From positions 30,040,831-30,104,830 of the forward strand of contig NC_134888.1 of the NCBI RefSeq assembly GCF_041734735.1: a stretch of 64,000 bases of DNA, given 5' to 3'. Positions 33,979-45,489 of this stretch are shown here, one piece after another (position 1 is the first letter of the stretch; each line of letters starts with the position of its first letter). Origin of the DNA: Babylonia areolata. Taxonomy: Eukaryota; Mollusca; Gastropoda; Neogastropoda; Buccinidae. The position numbers and the translations under genes were made by a program. A model generated the notes under the pieces. That model was not told where the DNA came from. It saw only the letters and a program-made list of their open reading frames with translations, and did no database searches.

Positions 33979-35645
33979 ATGTGCCACGAAGAATAACTTT
34001 CTGGTTGGAACATCGACGTTATATCTAAGTTTACTGAGTAAGAACAAACTGCGGGCTGATTGTTTGCATACATGGTTGATATGAACTTGCCAGTTTAGTT
34101 CTTTATCAATAATTACCCCAAGAACGCGGTGCTCACAAACTTGTTCAATTGAGTTCTTGTTTACCTCGAGCTTTAAATAAGAGGCTTACTTTGGTGTTTC
34201 TGTCTGGATGTCAGTGCCATACTTTTTGTCTTGTGTGGGTTAAGTTCCATGTGATTTTGATTACACCAGTCTGAAATTTCGCTTATTCCCTGTTGTAGAG
34301 ATGATCTACAAGATCAATATCGGTGTCGCTACAATGACGGGAACTGTCATCAGTGAACAGATCGCAGATGACATTGCTAGGTGATATGTGCATCGGCAAG
34401 TTGTTTATATAGATGCAAAAGAGTAGGGGTCCAAGAATTGAGCCTTGCGGAACCACCACGATCTGCATGACCTTCAGAAGAATACAAGCCAATTAAGTAA
34501 ACACGCTGTGTTCTGTTTTCCAGGTAAGACCGGAAAAAGGAAACAGTTGACTGGTTTTGAGTATACTCAGTCAGTTTGGTTTTTTTGGGGTTTTTTTTTC
34601 TTTCTTTTTTTAATCTGTATTCCGTGATCCACAAGATCAAAAGCCTTCTTTAAATCTTGAAAAAAAAGAAACTGTTTCAGTGATCTTGTTTTGGTTGACT
34701 GCACATAACTACGTATCACAAAGCCGGGCTAAGACTGTGTGACAGGAGTGATAACGGCGAAAGCCAGACTGAAGGGGATGAAAGATGTTATATAGCTCCA
34801 TAAGATGCTTGTGAACGTGCTTTTCGAGAGGCTTTGACACTTCTGATAGTAGGGATATCGGTCTTAAGTTGTTGAGATATGTATGTGATATCGTTTGATT
34901 TTTTTCAGTGGGATAACTTTTGCTGATTTTAGCGCAGAGGGAACGTTGTTCTGTTCGATGCACAAATTGTAAATGTATGTAAGGGAGTCTACTATGTAGG
35001 GCAAAGCAAGTTTGAGAACAGATGCATTGAAATTGCATGGACCAATTGCCTTCTTATTCTTTAGATTTGAGATTAAGGAACCAACTTCATGTACAGCAAG
35101 TGGAGGAACAGCGAATGGGTTACTGGATTTAAGACACTCTTGACAAAATGTTTGAAGCGACGGAGGAGTACTGTAACATTCTGAAGGAAGAAAGTTCGCA
35201 AATGTTTGTTCTGACTTAGCTATGTTTAAAAAATGGTCGTTAATTATCCGTTGTCCACAAAGTGTCGGTAATTTCATTAATAGCACGCAATAATGTTGCC
35301 GTATCTCTGTTATTGCTAAGTTTTTTCAAAATGATCTGGCTTTGTTTGTTTACCTAAATCTTTCACTTTATTTCTTTGCTTTTTGTAATCAGTCTCTTTC
35401 CCAGCAGCATCTAATGCATCTCTAAATGCCATAGCTTTGATTAGATCTTGCATCAACCAGTTCGGAAGTGTTTGGTGTTTTACTCTCCTCGTCCGAAGAG
35501 GAACATGTCTGTCAACGACTGCAAGAAAGGTTTCATACCATACTGTTTATGCTTGAGCTGGATCCGCAGTCATGAATACTTTTTGGAAGGGTGCCAAGCT
35601 CATAATTATCAAGAAAAAAATGCAGCGGAACTGGCTTTTGTTGTA
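33979..35645 (-). mobile_element. LINE fragment: linker plus reverse transcriptase, CR1/L2-like
   Basis: Minus-strand frames give, in order: RRVKHQTLPNWL and DYKKQRNKVKDL (35320-35480), LRPISLLSEVSKPLEKHVHK (RT block near 34800-34860), LQSGFRRYHSCH, VPQGSILGPLLFCIYINNLP (34385-34445), a TDDSSRH variant of the catalytic ADD motif, then WCNQNHMELNPHKTKSM and VLG. Several frameshifts and stops break it. The endonuclease and the 3' end are missing; it stops at the minisatellite at 33979 instead of at a natural tail. Confidence 0.85.
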
Positions 35646-35649
35646 TACG

Positions 35650-35673
35650 TTTAGACTGCATACCAGAAAGAGG

Positions 35674-35725
<52 letters not shown>

Positions 35726-36066
35726 TGAATCCATGTGTTCGCTATGTTAAAGACAACGCGATCCTTATTATGACCACTTTTTAAAATCAGTCAAATCATG
35801 CAGTTTCTCTTGGAATTGTCTTCGTTTTCCATTCATCGTTGGTTGTGGAGTTTTCTTCCTGTTCTTGTTGCTTGTGTGGGGTTGTTTTTGTTGTTTTTCA
35901 GTTATGCCCGAAACCGGTATTGATCGAAGGGAAGTAACTGCGACACGTTGCTGATTTTAACCCAAGCAGGATTATGCACCCTGTTCTTTTCCTCATACCT
36001 TCAGCCCTGAGGACTCTGCTTCTGTCCCGATCTGGTCCCCCATCTTCCCTCCTCCTCCTCCTTCTC

Positions 36067-36119
<53 letters not shown>

Positions 36120-36260
36120 TCTGTCTGTCTGTCTGTCTGTGTCTGTGTGCGTCTGTGTGTGTTGAGAAGGGAGGAGGGTTTATGTGTGTCGAAGACGGTG
36201 GGTGCGTGTCATAAACATGGCTTGTGTGTACGTTGCTTTTTGTGTTTGATACGTAGTTTA
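35650..36260. other. Unique sequence with GA and GT microsatellites
   Basis: (GA)n at 35669-35719 and (GT)n/(CTGT)n at 36071-36162. Otherwise nothing recognisable. Confidence 0.5.
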
Positions 36261-36274
36261 ACATTTCATCATTT

Positions 36275-36460
36275 CACCATACCATACCATACCATACCAT
36301 ACAATTCCATACCATACCATACCATACAATTCCATACCATGCAATACCATACCATACCATACCATAATACATTACCATACCATACTTTACAATCGACACT
36401 ATACAACACAATACATTGCAACACAACACAAAAACAATACACTTCACTACAGTGCAATAC
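36275..36460. repeat. (CCATA)n pentanucleotide array
   Basis: Imperfect ccata repeats with cattc/caata variants decay toward 36460. Confidence 0.93.
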
Positions 36461-36470
36461 AATACTACTT

Positions 36471-36476
36471 TATTGA
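36471..36476 (-). terminator. Candidate poly(A) signal for the BRICHOS-like/CBM14 gene
   Basis: TTTATT on the plus strand gives AATAAA on the minus strand, about 1.1 kb beyond the stop codon at 37570. It is the first clear AATAAA I found downstream; the resulting UTR would cross repeats and a LINE fragment, so this is tentative. Confidence 0.25.
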
Positions 36477-36529
36477 TGTGGTTTAGAAGCTGTACTGCCT
36501 ACCAAGCTGCGGACAGCATCATATAGAAC

Positions 36530-36835
36530 AGCCAGTCATAGAATCAACAGCATCACATAAAACAACCATTCATAGAACCAACAGTATCACATAGAACAGC
36601 CAGTCATAGAACAGAAACATATAGAACAGCCAGTCATACTGAGAACCAACAGCATTACATAGAACAGTCATAGAACAGCATCACATAAAACAACCAGTCA
36701 TACAACCAACAGTATCACATAGAACAGCCAGTCATAAAACAGCATCACATAGAACAACCAGTCATAGAACAGCATCATATAGAGCAGCCAGTCATACAAC
36801 CAACAGCATGACATAGAACATTCAGTCACAGGTAG
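36530..36835. repeat. Degenerate minisatellite, about 28-34 bp
   Basis: Units of cacatagaacagccagtcat and agaaccaacagcat with deletions; about ten copies. Confidence 0.85.
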
Positions 36836-36849
36836 GTTTCGTGAATAGA

Positions 36850-37075
36850 AAGCAGTGTTCAATCAAAAAGAAAAAGGCAAAGCACTGCCCCATGGGGAGC
36901 ACCTGTGCTCGTGCAGACTGTCTGAAGTGACCTTTGATCAAACGTCAACAAATTGGGGTCTGTTAGTGAGGTCATTAGAAATCCGTGACGTGGTACGTAC
37001 ATCAGCGTTGGTTTGGATCCTCTTGTGCATCAGTAAACTACATTGCTCTGTGTTAAAAGAAGCTTGAAAAGTCAG
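36850..37075 (-). mobile_element. LINE reverse-transcriptase fragment, second family
   Basis: The minus strand reads SRISNDLTNRPQFVDV, a stop, SKVTSDSL, then after a frameshift CTSTGAPHGAVLCLFLF, a degraded copy of the RT palm motif GAPQG..L.PFLF. The motif differs from the VPQGSILGPLLF of the LINE at 33979, so it is a separate family. Dead. Confidence 0.65.
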
Positions 37076-37154
37076 CAGGAAACTGGCATCTCCAGTTGCG
37101 TGGACATGTTATTCAATAAAACATCCCTGTATCCCTCCTGCACCTGTGAATGAG

Positions 37155-37305
37155 CGTTGCCAAGAGAGAGAGGGGGGGTGGAGAGAGAGAGAGTGTGGAG
37201 AGAGAGAAAGAGAGGGTGGAAAGAGAGAGGGGGGAGAGAGAGAGAGAGAAGGTGGAAAAAGAGAGAGAGAGAGGGTGGAGAGAGAGACAGACATACAGAC
37301 AGACA
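37155..37305. repeat. GA-rich microsatellite
   Basis: gagagaga blocks alternate with gggtgga and end at gacagacatacagaca. It lies in the presumed 3' region of the minus-strand gene. Confidence 0.9.
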
Positions 37306-37569
37306 GAGTCACTGATAAGCAATCAAAACAGATAGCATACATTACTATTCTCTTCTGCAGAACGCTTGAATGCAATGTGAAAATCTAGCGTCTAATTTGC
37401 AGTCACAGCATAATTATAAACTCTGCATCTTCGACGAGCGTTCTCACCCAGTCATGCTGTCAGGTACGCAATCAACACAACTCGTTTTTCACGTTGTCCC
37501 ATCTTATATTTCACGGTATGCGAACCCACGGCACCCACAAGCAAACAAGGGGTGGACCACAGGCACGCC

Positions 37570-37892
37570 TTAGCCCCGAGACGGGCAGTCTGGGACCTCG
37601 CTCTCAAACCTACAGCCGTTGCCCGGGCTGTAGGCAGTTCCGAGAGGACAGTCCTGCACAAAGGTCAATCCCGAAGAGCACACAAGGAACTGATGACAGT
37701 TGTCGGGGTTGGTGTGCATGCCCACGCTCAGGTGCTGGCAGGGGCTGGGGCCCTGGCCTCCGTGGTACTGACCGGGGTTCCCACCCGGCCCCATGTCGGG
37801 AAATCCACCCATCCCCATGTCGGGAAATCCACCCATCCCCATGTCGGGAAATCCACCCATCCCCGTGTCGGTGAACGGGTGGTGGCTTTCGA
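37570..37892 (-). CDS. BRICHOS-like/CBM14 secreted protein, exon 5 (chitin-binding domain)
   Basis: The last exon (residues 137-243) starts after acceptor TTGCTTCCAG with TC, completing a Val codon from exon 4 (phase 1), and ends at TAA 37570-37572. It has three copies of GMGGFPDM (147-170), a Gly/Pro/Gln linker, then a chitin-binding type-2 (peritrophin-A, CBM14) domain: Cys 188, 202, 208, 218, 230, 239, spacing 13-5-9-11-8, matching the family; aromatic Phe205 and Phe214 lie between. CBM14 domains bind chitin in extracellular matrices, gut linings, mucus and shell. The 24-bp repeat is in frame. The adjacent intron is almost entirely satellite DNA. Alternative frames here are shadows. Confidence 0.92.
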
Positions 37893-38014
37893 CTGGAAGC
37901 AAAAGATGGAGCAACCGTCAGGCACTGTACGAGCAACTGGAAATACACAATGATTCGGTAAGACAAGTCTCGGTGCTCTCGTCAACACGACAACTGACGC
38001 CATGCACAGTCTGT

Positions 38015-41000
38015 GCCGGCACTTCTCTGTGACCCCCTCCATGAGCCCCTCCTATCCAACTGTCACTTCTCTCTGACCCCTCCATCCCACAGTCACTTCT
38101 GTGACCCCCTCCATCCCACAATCACTTCTCTCTGTGACCCCCTCCATCCCACAGTCACTTCTCTCTGTGACCCCCTCCATCCTACAGTCACTTCTCTCTG
38201 TGACCTCCTCCATGAGCCCCTCCTATCCCACAGTCATTTCTCTCTGACCCCTCCATCCCACAGTCACTTCTCTCTGTGACCCCCTCCATGAGCCCCTCCT
38301 ATCCCTCAGTCACTTCTCTCTGTGACCTCCATCCCACAGTCACTTCTCTCTGTGACCTCCTCCATCCCACAGTCACTTCTCTCTGTGACCCCCTCCATGA
38401 GCCCCTCCTATCCCTCAGTCACTTCTCTCTGTGACCTCCTCCATGAGCCCCTCCTATCCCACAGTCACTTCTCTCTGACCCCTCCATCCCACAGTCACTT
38501 CTGTGACCCCCTCCATCCAACAATCACTTCTCTCTGTGACCCCCTCCTATCCCACAGTCACTTCTCTCTGACCCCTCCATCCCACAGTCACTTCTGTGAC
38601 CCCCTCCATCCAACAATCACTTCTCTCTGTGACCCCCTCCATCCTACAGTCACTTCTCTCTGTGACCCCCTCCATCCCACAGTCACTTCTCTCCGTGACC
38701 CCCTCCATCCCACAATCACTTCTCTCTGTGACCCCCTCCATCCCACAGTCACTTCTCTCTGTGACCCCCTCCATCCCACAGTCATTTCTCTCTGTGACCT
38801 CCTCCATGAGCCCCTCCTATCCCACAGTCATTTCTCTCTGACCCCTCCATCCCACAGTCACTTCTCTCTGTGACCTCCTCCATCCCACAGTCATTTCTCT
38901 CTGTGACCTCCTCCATGAGCCCCTCCTATCCCACAGTCATTTCTCTCTGACCCCTCCATCCCACAGTCACTTCTCTCTGTGACCCCCTCCATGAGCCCCT
39001 CCTATCCCACAGTCACTTCTCTCTGTGACCCCCTCCATGAGCCCCTCCTATCCCACATTCACTTCTCTCTGTGACCCCCTCCATGAGCCCCTCCTATCCC
39101 TCAGTCACTTCTCTCTGTGACCTCCATCCCACAGTCACTTCTCTCTGTGACCTCCTCCATCCCACAGTCACTTCTCTCTGTGACCTCCTCCATGAGCCCC
39201 TCCTATCCCACAGTCACTTCTCTCTGACCCCTCCATCCCACAGTCACTTCTCTCTGTGACCCCCTCCATGAGCCCCTCCTATCCCACAGTCACTTCTCTC
39301 TGTGACCTCCTCCATGAGCCCCTCCTATCCCACAGTCATTTCTCTCTGACCCCTCCATCCCACAGTCACTTCTCTCTGTGACCCCCTCCATGAGCCCCTC
39401 CTATCCCTCAGTCACTTCTCTCTGTGACCTCCTCCATCCCACAGTCACTTCTCTCTGTGACCTCCTCCATCCCACAGTCACTTCTCTCTGTGACCCCCTC
39501 CATGAGCCCCTCCTATCCCTCAGTCACTTCTCTCTGTGACCTCCTCCATCCCACAGTCACTTCTCTCTGTGACCCCCTCCATGAGCCCCTCCTATCCCTC
39601 AGTCACTTCTCTCTGTGACCTCCTCCATCCCACAGTCACTTCTCTCTGTGACCCCCTCCATGAGCCCCTCCTATCCCTCAGTCACTTCTCTCTGTGACCT
39701 CCTCCATCCCACAGTCATTTCTCTCTGTGACCTCCTCCATGAGCCCCTCCATCCCACAGTCACTTCTCTCTGTGACCTCCTCCATGAGCCCCTCCATCCC
39801 ACAGTCACTTCTCTCTGTGACCTCCTCCATGAGCCCCTCCTATCCCACAGTCATTTCTCTCTGACCCCTCCATCCCACAGTCACTTCTCTCTGTGACCCC
39901 CTCCATAAGCCCCTCCTATCCCACAGTCACTTCTCTCTGTGACCCCCTCCATAAGCCCCTCCTATCCCACAGTCACTTCTCTCTGTGACCCCCTCCATGA
40001 GCCCCTCCTATCCCACAGTCACTTCTCTCTGTGACCCCCTCCATGAGCCCCTCCTATCCCACAGTCACTTCTCTCTGTGACCTCCTCCATGAGCCCCTCC
40101 TATCCCACAGTCACTTCTCTCTGACCCCTCCATCCCACAGTCACTTCTGTGACCCCCTCCATCCAACAATCACTTCTCTCTGTGACCCCCTCCTATCCCA
40201 CAGTCACTTCTCTCTGACCCCTCCATCCCACAGTCACTTCTCTCTGTGACCTCCTCCATGACCCCCTCCATCCCACAGTCACTTCTCTCTGTCCCCTCCA
40301 TCCCACAGTCACTTCTCTCTGTGACCTCCTCCATGAGCCCCTCCTATCCCACAGTCACTTCTCTCTGACCCCTCCATCCCACAGTCACTTCTCTCTGTGA
40401 CCCCCTCCATGAGCCCCTCCTATCCCACATTCACTTCTCTCTGTGACCTCCTCCATGAGCCCCTCCTATCCCACAGTCACTTCTCTCTGACCCCTCCATC
40501 CCACAGTCACTTCTCTCTGTGACCCCCTCCATCCCACAGTCACTTCTCTCCGTGACCCCCTCCATCCCACAATCACTTCTCTCCATGACCCCTCCATCCC
40601 ACAGTCACTTCTCTCCATGACCCCCTCCATCCCACAGTCACTTCTCTCTGACCCCTCCATCCCACAGTCACTTCTCTCTGACCCCTCCATCCCACAGTCA
40701 CTTCTCTTTGTGACCCCCTCCATGAGCCCCTCCTATCCCACATTCACTTCTCTCTGTGACCTCCTCCATGAGCCCCTCCTATCCCACAGTCACTTCTCTC
40801 TGACCCCTCCATCCCACAGTCACTTCTCTCTGTGACCCCCTCCATCCCACAGTCACTTCTCTCCGTGACCCTCTCCATCCCACAATCACTTCTCTCCATG
40901 ACCCCTCCATCCCACAATCACTTCTCTCCATGACCCCCTCCATCCCACAGTCACTTCTCTCTGACCCCTCCATCCCACAGTCACTTCTCTCTGACCCCTC

Positions 41001-41065
41001 CATCCCACAGTCACTTCTCTCTGTGACCCCCTCCATCCCACAGTCACTTCTCTCCGTGACCCCAT
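38015..41065. repeat. 3-kb minisatellite filling intron 4 (34/47-bp units)
   Basis: Units of ccatcccacagtcacttctc and tctgtgacccc, with a longer form adding catgagcccctcctat. Higher-order blocks of several hundred bp repeat (for example 40490-40800 and 40800-41040). It lies within intron 4 of the minus-strand gene. Confidence 0.95.
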
Positions 41066-42655
41066 CCAGCACACACCACACAACACCACACACCATACAA
41101 CACCACTACACCACACCACAAACCCTACACCACATATACCACACCTCATCACATCACATACACCACACCATGCAATACCACACAGCACACCACACACATC
41201 ACAACACCACACACCACACCACACACAACACACCACACAACGCCACACCACACCACACCACACACCACACAACTCCATACACCACACCACACCATGCCAC
41301 CCACACACACAACATCACACCACACACAACACCACACCACACTACACCACACCACACCACACACACATCACACACACCACCACAACACCACACACACCAC
41401 ACATCACAACACCACACATACCACACAACACACACACCACATCTCACACCACACCACAACACACCAAAAAACCACACCACACCACACACACAACACTACA
41501 CACCGCACCACCCCCACACCGCACACCACACCACCCACACCACCCACACCACACCACAACACACACCTTACCGCCCCCACACACAACACCACACCGCCTA
41601 CACCACAACACAACACCACAAACACCACACCACCCACACACAACACCGCACAACTCCATACACCACACCACACCATGCCACCCACACACACACAACATCA
41701 CACCACACACCACACCACACCACACCACACCACACTACACCACACCACACCACACACACATCACACCACACAAGACCACTCACACACACCATACCACACC
41801 ACCTAACCACCTATACCACACCACACACACCACACCACAACACAACACCACACACACCACACCACCCAGACAACACCACACACCACACAACACCATACAC
41901 CACACCACACCATGCCACCCACCCACACAACACCACACACCACACCACACCACCCACACTACACACAGCACACACACCACACAGCACAATACACCACACA
42001 CCACACCACCCACACATACAACACCATACACCACACAACACCACCCACACACACAACACACACACCACCCACCACACCACACACACACACAACACCACAC
42101 ACCACACCACACAACACCCATACCACACCACCCACACCACAACACACAACACCACACCACACCACAACACACACCACTACCACTACCCCCCCACACACAC
42201 ACACAACACACACACCACCCACACCACAACACAACACCACACACCACCCACACCACACTACCCACACCACAACACACAACACCACACCACACCACAACAC
42301 ACACCACCACCTCTACCCCACATACACACACACCGCACCACAACACCACACACCACCCACACCACACCACCCACACCACAACACAACACCACACCACAAC
42401 ACACACCACCACCACTACCCCACACACACACCACACCACACCACCCACACCACAACACAACACCACACACACCACACCACACACACCACAACACAACACC
42501 ACACACACCACCACCTACACCACATCACCCACACACACACCACACCACACACACACCACACCACACCACACCACCCACACAACACCACACCACACCACCC
42601 ACACCACACCACACCATACCACACCACACCACACCACCCACACCACACACAGCAC
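41066..42655. repeat. ACACC/ACCAC simple-sequence array, 1.6 kb
   Basis: A continuous degenerate array of acacc and accac pentamers with higher-order blocks (a segment with catgccacccacacacaca at 41294, 41676 and 41911). It ends about 10 bp from the donor of exon 4. Long open frames on both strands are Thr/His- or Val/Cys-only artefacts. Confidence 0.95.
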
Positions 42656-42666
42656 GGCAGTCTGAC

Positions 42667-42832
42667 CAGTGGTGGTGACCCGATCAGCCGGGTCCAGACT
42701 GAACTCAAAGATCCGTTTGTTGGTGCACTGGAAGTCGGCCAGAATGTCGTGGTACTTGTTCCTCACAGCATCCAGAGAGGACAGCATGACGTCACCAGAT
42801 CGGTTGTGCCACACGTGATACAGCAGGTTATG
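42667..42832 (-). CDS. BRICHOS-like/CBM14 secreted protein, exon 4
   Basis: The exon encodes residues 82-136, from HNLLYHVWHNRSGDVMLSSL to DPADRVTTT. The acceptor is TTTCCCAG and the donor G|GTCAGA (phase 1). The segment LSSLDAVRNKYHDI resembles the helix following the first Cys in BRICHOS domains (a P-x-SLDAL pattern, as I recall it from gastrokines and SP-C), and Cys117 in DFQCTNKRIFEF would be the partner of Cys50. NRS at 91-93 is a possible N-glycosylation site. A TGACGTCA occurs inside the coding sequence and in each unit of the minisatellite just upstream. BRICHOS assignment is by pattern only; exon support comes from phase and codon character. Confidence 0.8.
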
Positions 42833-42839
42833 CTGGGAA

Positions 42840-43380
42840 ACCAGTGACGTCATGATTACCGTGATGAGATAACAGTCACAGCTTCAATGGTTAGGTGTAA
42901 AATATTGATAACAACACCAGTGACGTCATGATAACCATGAGGAGATAACAGTCACAGCCTCAATGGTTAGGTGTAAAATATTGATAACAACACCAGTGAC
43001 GTCATGATTACCGTGATGAGATAACAGTCACAGCTTCAATGGTTAGGTGTAAAATATTGATAACAACACCAGTGACGTCATGATTACCGTGAGGAGATAA
43101 CAGTCACAGCCTCAATGGATAGGTGTAAATATTGAAAACAACACTAGTGACGTCATGATTACCGTGAGGAGATAACAGTCACAGCCTCAATGGATAGGTG
43201 TAAATATTGATGACAACACCAGTGACGTCATGATTACCGTGAGGAGTTAACAGTCACAGCCTCAATGGATAGGTGTAAACATTGATGACAACACCAGTGA
43301 CGTCATGATAACCATCATCAGGAGATAACAGTCACAGCCTCATCTGATATGTGTAAATATTGATAACAACACAAATATCG
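42840..43380. repeat. About 77-bp minisatellite with TGACGTCA, 7 copies
   Basis: Units contain ccagtgacgtcatgattacc, gagataacagtcacagc, tcaatgg and taggtgtaaatattgat. All seven contain TGACGTCA. On the gene's minus strand the array runs directly into the acceptor of exon 4 at 42833, so the terminal unit supplies sequence just upstream of the acceptor. Confidence 0.92.
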
Positions 43381-43574
43381 CATTGAGTTTACTGTTATAA
43401 GTATATTTCAATCAAGAGAGAGAGAGAGAGAGAGTGAGACAGAGAGAGAAATACAGAAAAAAGGAAAAATTGACAGAAACTGAAGAAACTTATTTTCAAA
43501 TTACATACGGGCGAATGACAGAAAAAAGGATGTGTTCAACTTCTGTAAACCCGCACACTTGTGCACACACACAT

Positions 43575-43616
<42 letters not shown>

Positions 43617-43658
43617 ACACACACACGCACGCACGCACGCACACACTACGCACGCACG

Positions 43659-43706
<48 letters not shown>

Positions 43707-44010
43707 ACACAGACCTAGACACACAGATATATTGGGGTACACAGAAAAACAATGAGACACATAGACATCGAGACAAAAACAGACATTAACTCATTGTTCA
43801 TTTAGAGGGGACAGACAACAGACAGACAAACGGCCAGACAGACAAATAAACGGACGAACAGACAGACAAACGGCAGGACAGACAGGCAGACAAACCAGCC
43901 AAACAGACAGACAGGCAAACAGGCAGGCAGTCAAACGGCCAGACAGGCAGACAAACCAGCCAAACAGACAGACAGGCAAAAAGGCAGGCAGTCAAACGGC
44001 CAGACAGACA
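43575..44010. repeat. CA microsatellites and a GACAGACAAACGG repeat in intron 3
   Basis: (CA)n at 43575-43703 with CGCA interruptions, then from 43803 imperfect cagacagacaaacggc units, including two copies of a block with gacaaaccagccaaacagac (about 68 bp apart). Confidence 0.88.
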
Positions 44011-44032
44011 CACAGACCGACAAGTGACTGAC

Positions 44033-44158
44033 CTCAGTGACGTCCAGAGGGGACTGGTTGTAATAGTAATATGAGGGCCGGTCGCTGAGTTCTCTCTCCT
44101 TAGTGTCGGGAAAGTGGATGAAGTAGCAACGGTCCTGGCTCTTCATCACGATCAGGTC
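44033..44158 (-). CDS. BRICHOS-like/CBM14 secreted protein, exon 3
   Basis: The exon encodes residues 40-81: DLIVMKSQDRCYFIHFPDTK, then EREL, a tyrosine cluster (YYYYN) and QSPLDVTE. The acceptor is CCCTTTCAG and the donor GAG|GTCAGT; both boundaries are phase 0. Together with exon 2 it gives YHDLFDLIVMKS..RCYFI, close in pattern to the conserved Asp and Cys of BRICHOS domains (..YD....L.AY.....CY.). BRICHOS regions act as chaperones for aggregation-prone segments of their own proproteins; that role here is inference. The acceptor end of this exon has a duplicated relic at 44258-44300. Confidence 0.82.
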
Positions 44159-44257
44159 CTGAAAGGGGGTCGGGGGGTGGGGAGGGGAGGGGGAAAGGGG
44201 GAGGGGTAACGGAAAGGGTAAAGAAAATAGAGAAGAAAGCACATAACACAAAGAAAC

Positions 44258-44300
44258 CAAAACATCTTCACCACGATTAGGTCCTGAAGGGGGCGAGGAG
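44258..44300 (-). pseudogene. Duplicated relic of the exon 3 acceptor boundary
   Basis: Plus strand tcttcaccacgattaggtcc followed by tgaaggggg closely matches tcttcatcacgatcaggtcc and tgaaaggggg at the exon 3 acceptor about 120 bp away. Only about the first 17 exon bases plus acceptor and G-rich flank are duplicated, so it is not a full exon. Confidence 0.75.
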
Positions 44301-44348
44301 GGGGGCGGGGGGGCGGGGGGGGGGGCGGAAAGGGGATACAAAACAGAT

Positions 44349-44471
44349 TTCAGTTCCAGTAACTCAAGGAGGCGTCACTGCGTTCGGACAAATCCATATA
44401 CGCTACACCACATGTGCCAAACAGATGCCTGACCAGCAGCGTAACCCAACGCGCTTAGTCAGGCCTTGAGA
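44349..44471 (-). mobile_element. SINE 3' fragment, same family as 32951
   Basis: The reverse complement of the 32951 copy: aaggaggcgtcactgcgttc, ggacaaatccatatacgct, gacctgaccagcagcgta-like and caacgcgcttag. It lies in intron 2 of the minus-strand gene and is oriented with the gene. Confidence 0.82.
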
Positions 44472-44739
44472 AAAACAGAGAGAAAGTACATAACACAAAG
44501 AAACGTTTAATGAAGACATGTTTCATATCCAGGTCAACATTTATGTTTTATTTGCCTGTCAACGTTTATAATATAGTTCATTTCCTGTCAACGTCTACTA
44601 CATGTTTCATTTCCAGGTTAACTTTAAAGATATGTTTCATTTCCAGATCAAAGTTAACGAATACAAGATGGTCTGGACATTTGCTGACGCAATAAACTAC
44701 ACAAACCTCTGCCCCATATCTGTCAGGCAATGTCATGAG

Positions 44740-45460
44740 GCAAAGTCTACTTCAGCATAGCATCGCATGATACAGCACAGCACGAGACAGCATAGCATAG
44801 CATGAGAGAGTATGGCACAACATAGCATGGTACAGCACTGCACGGCACAACATAGCATAGCCTGGTACAGCACAACATAGCATAGCACAGAACGGCACGA
44901 CACAGCATAGCATAGTAAGCCACAGCACGGCACGACAAAGCATAATATGGCACAGCATGGCACAGCACGGCACAACACAGCATAGCATGGTATGGCACAG
45001 CACAGCACGACACAACATAACATGACAAGGCACGGCACGACATAGCATAACATGTCACAGCAAGGTACAACAAAGCATAGCATTGCACACATTGCATAGC
45101 ATGACATGGCATGAGATATAGGCATGTATTATGATTTATATATTGCACGGCATGGCAGATGTTACACACCATGGCATGGCATGGTACATACTGCATGGCA
45201 TGGCAAATGTTACATAACATGGCATGGCAAATTTTGCATAGCATGGCGTGGTATGGAATATACTGCATGGCATGGCAAATGTTACACAGCATGGCATGTC
45301 ATGGCAAATGTTTACATAGCATGGCATGGCAAATGTTACACAGCATGGCATGGCATGGCACATACTGCATGGCATGGCAAATGTTACATAGCATGGCATG
45401 GCAGATGTTACACAGCATGGCATGGCACATACTGCATGGCACGGCCTGTGTTGTATTGTA
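44740..45460. repeat. CATGG/CATAG-type minisatellite (first part)
   Basis: A degenerate array of gcatagcatggcacagcac units to 45100 passes into a more regular unit with catggcatggcaaatgttac and acagcatgg. It resumes at 45888 after a SINE. Confidence 0.92.
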
Positions 45461-45489
45461 TTGTATTTTACTGTATTGTATTGTATTGT

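Noticed and set aside
37728-38042. Alternative minus-strand start for the CBM14 exon reading MEGVTEKCRHRLCMASVV
   Set aside because: It is in a different frame from the CBM14 domain and reads into minisatellite; the acceptor at 37893 with phase 1 explains the exon.
40930-42847. 582- and 311-codon plus frames and 244-codon minus frame
   Set aside because: Thr/His/Pro-only or Val/Cys/Trp-only translations of the ACACC array. The true coding exon here is the minus-strand 42667-42832.
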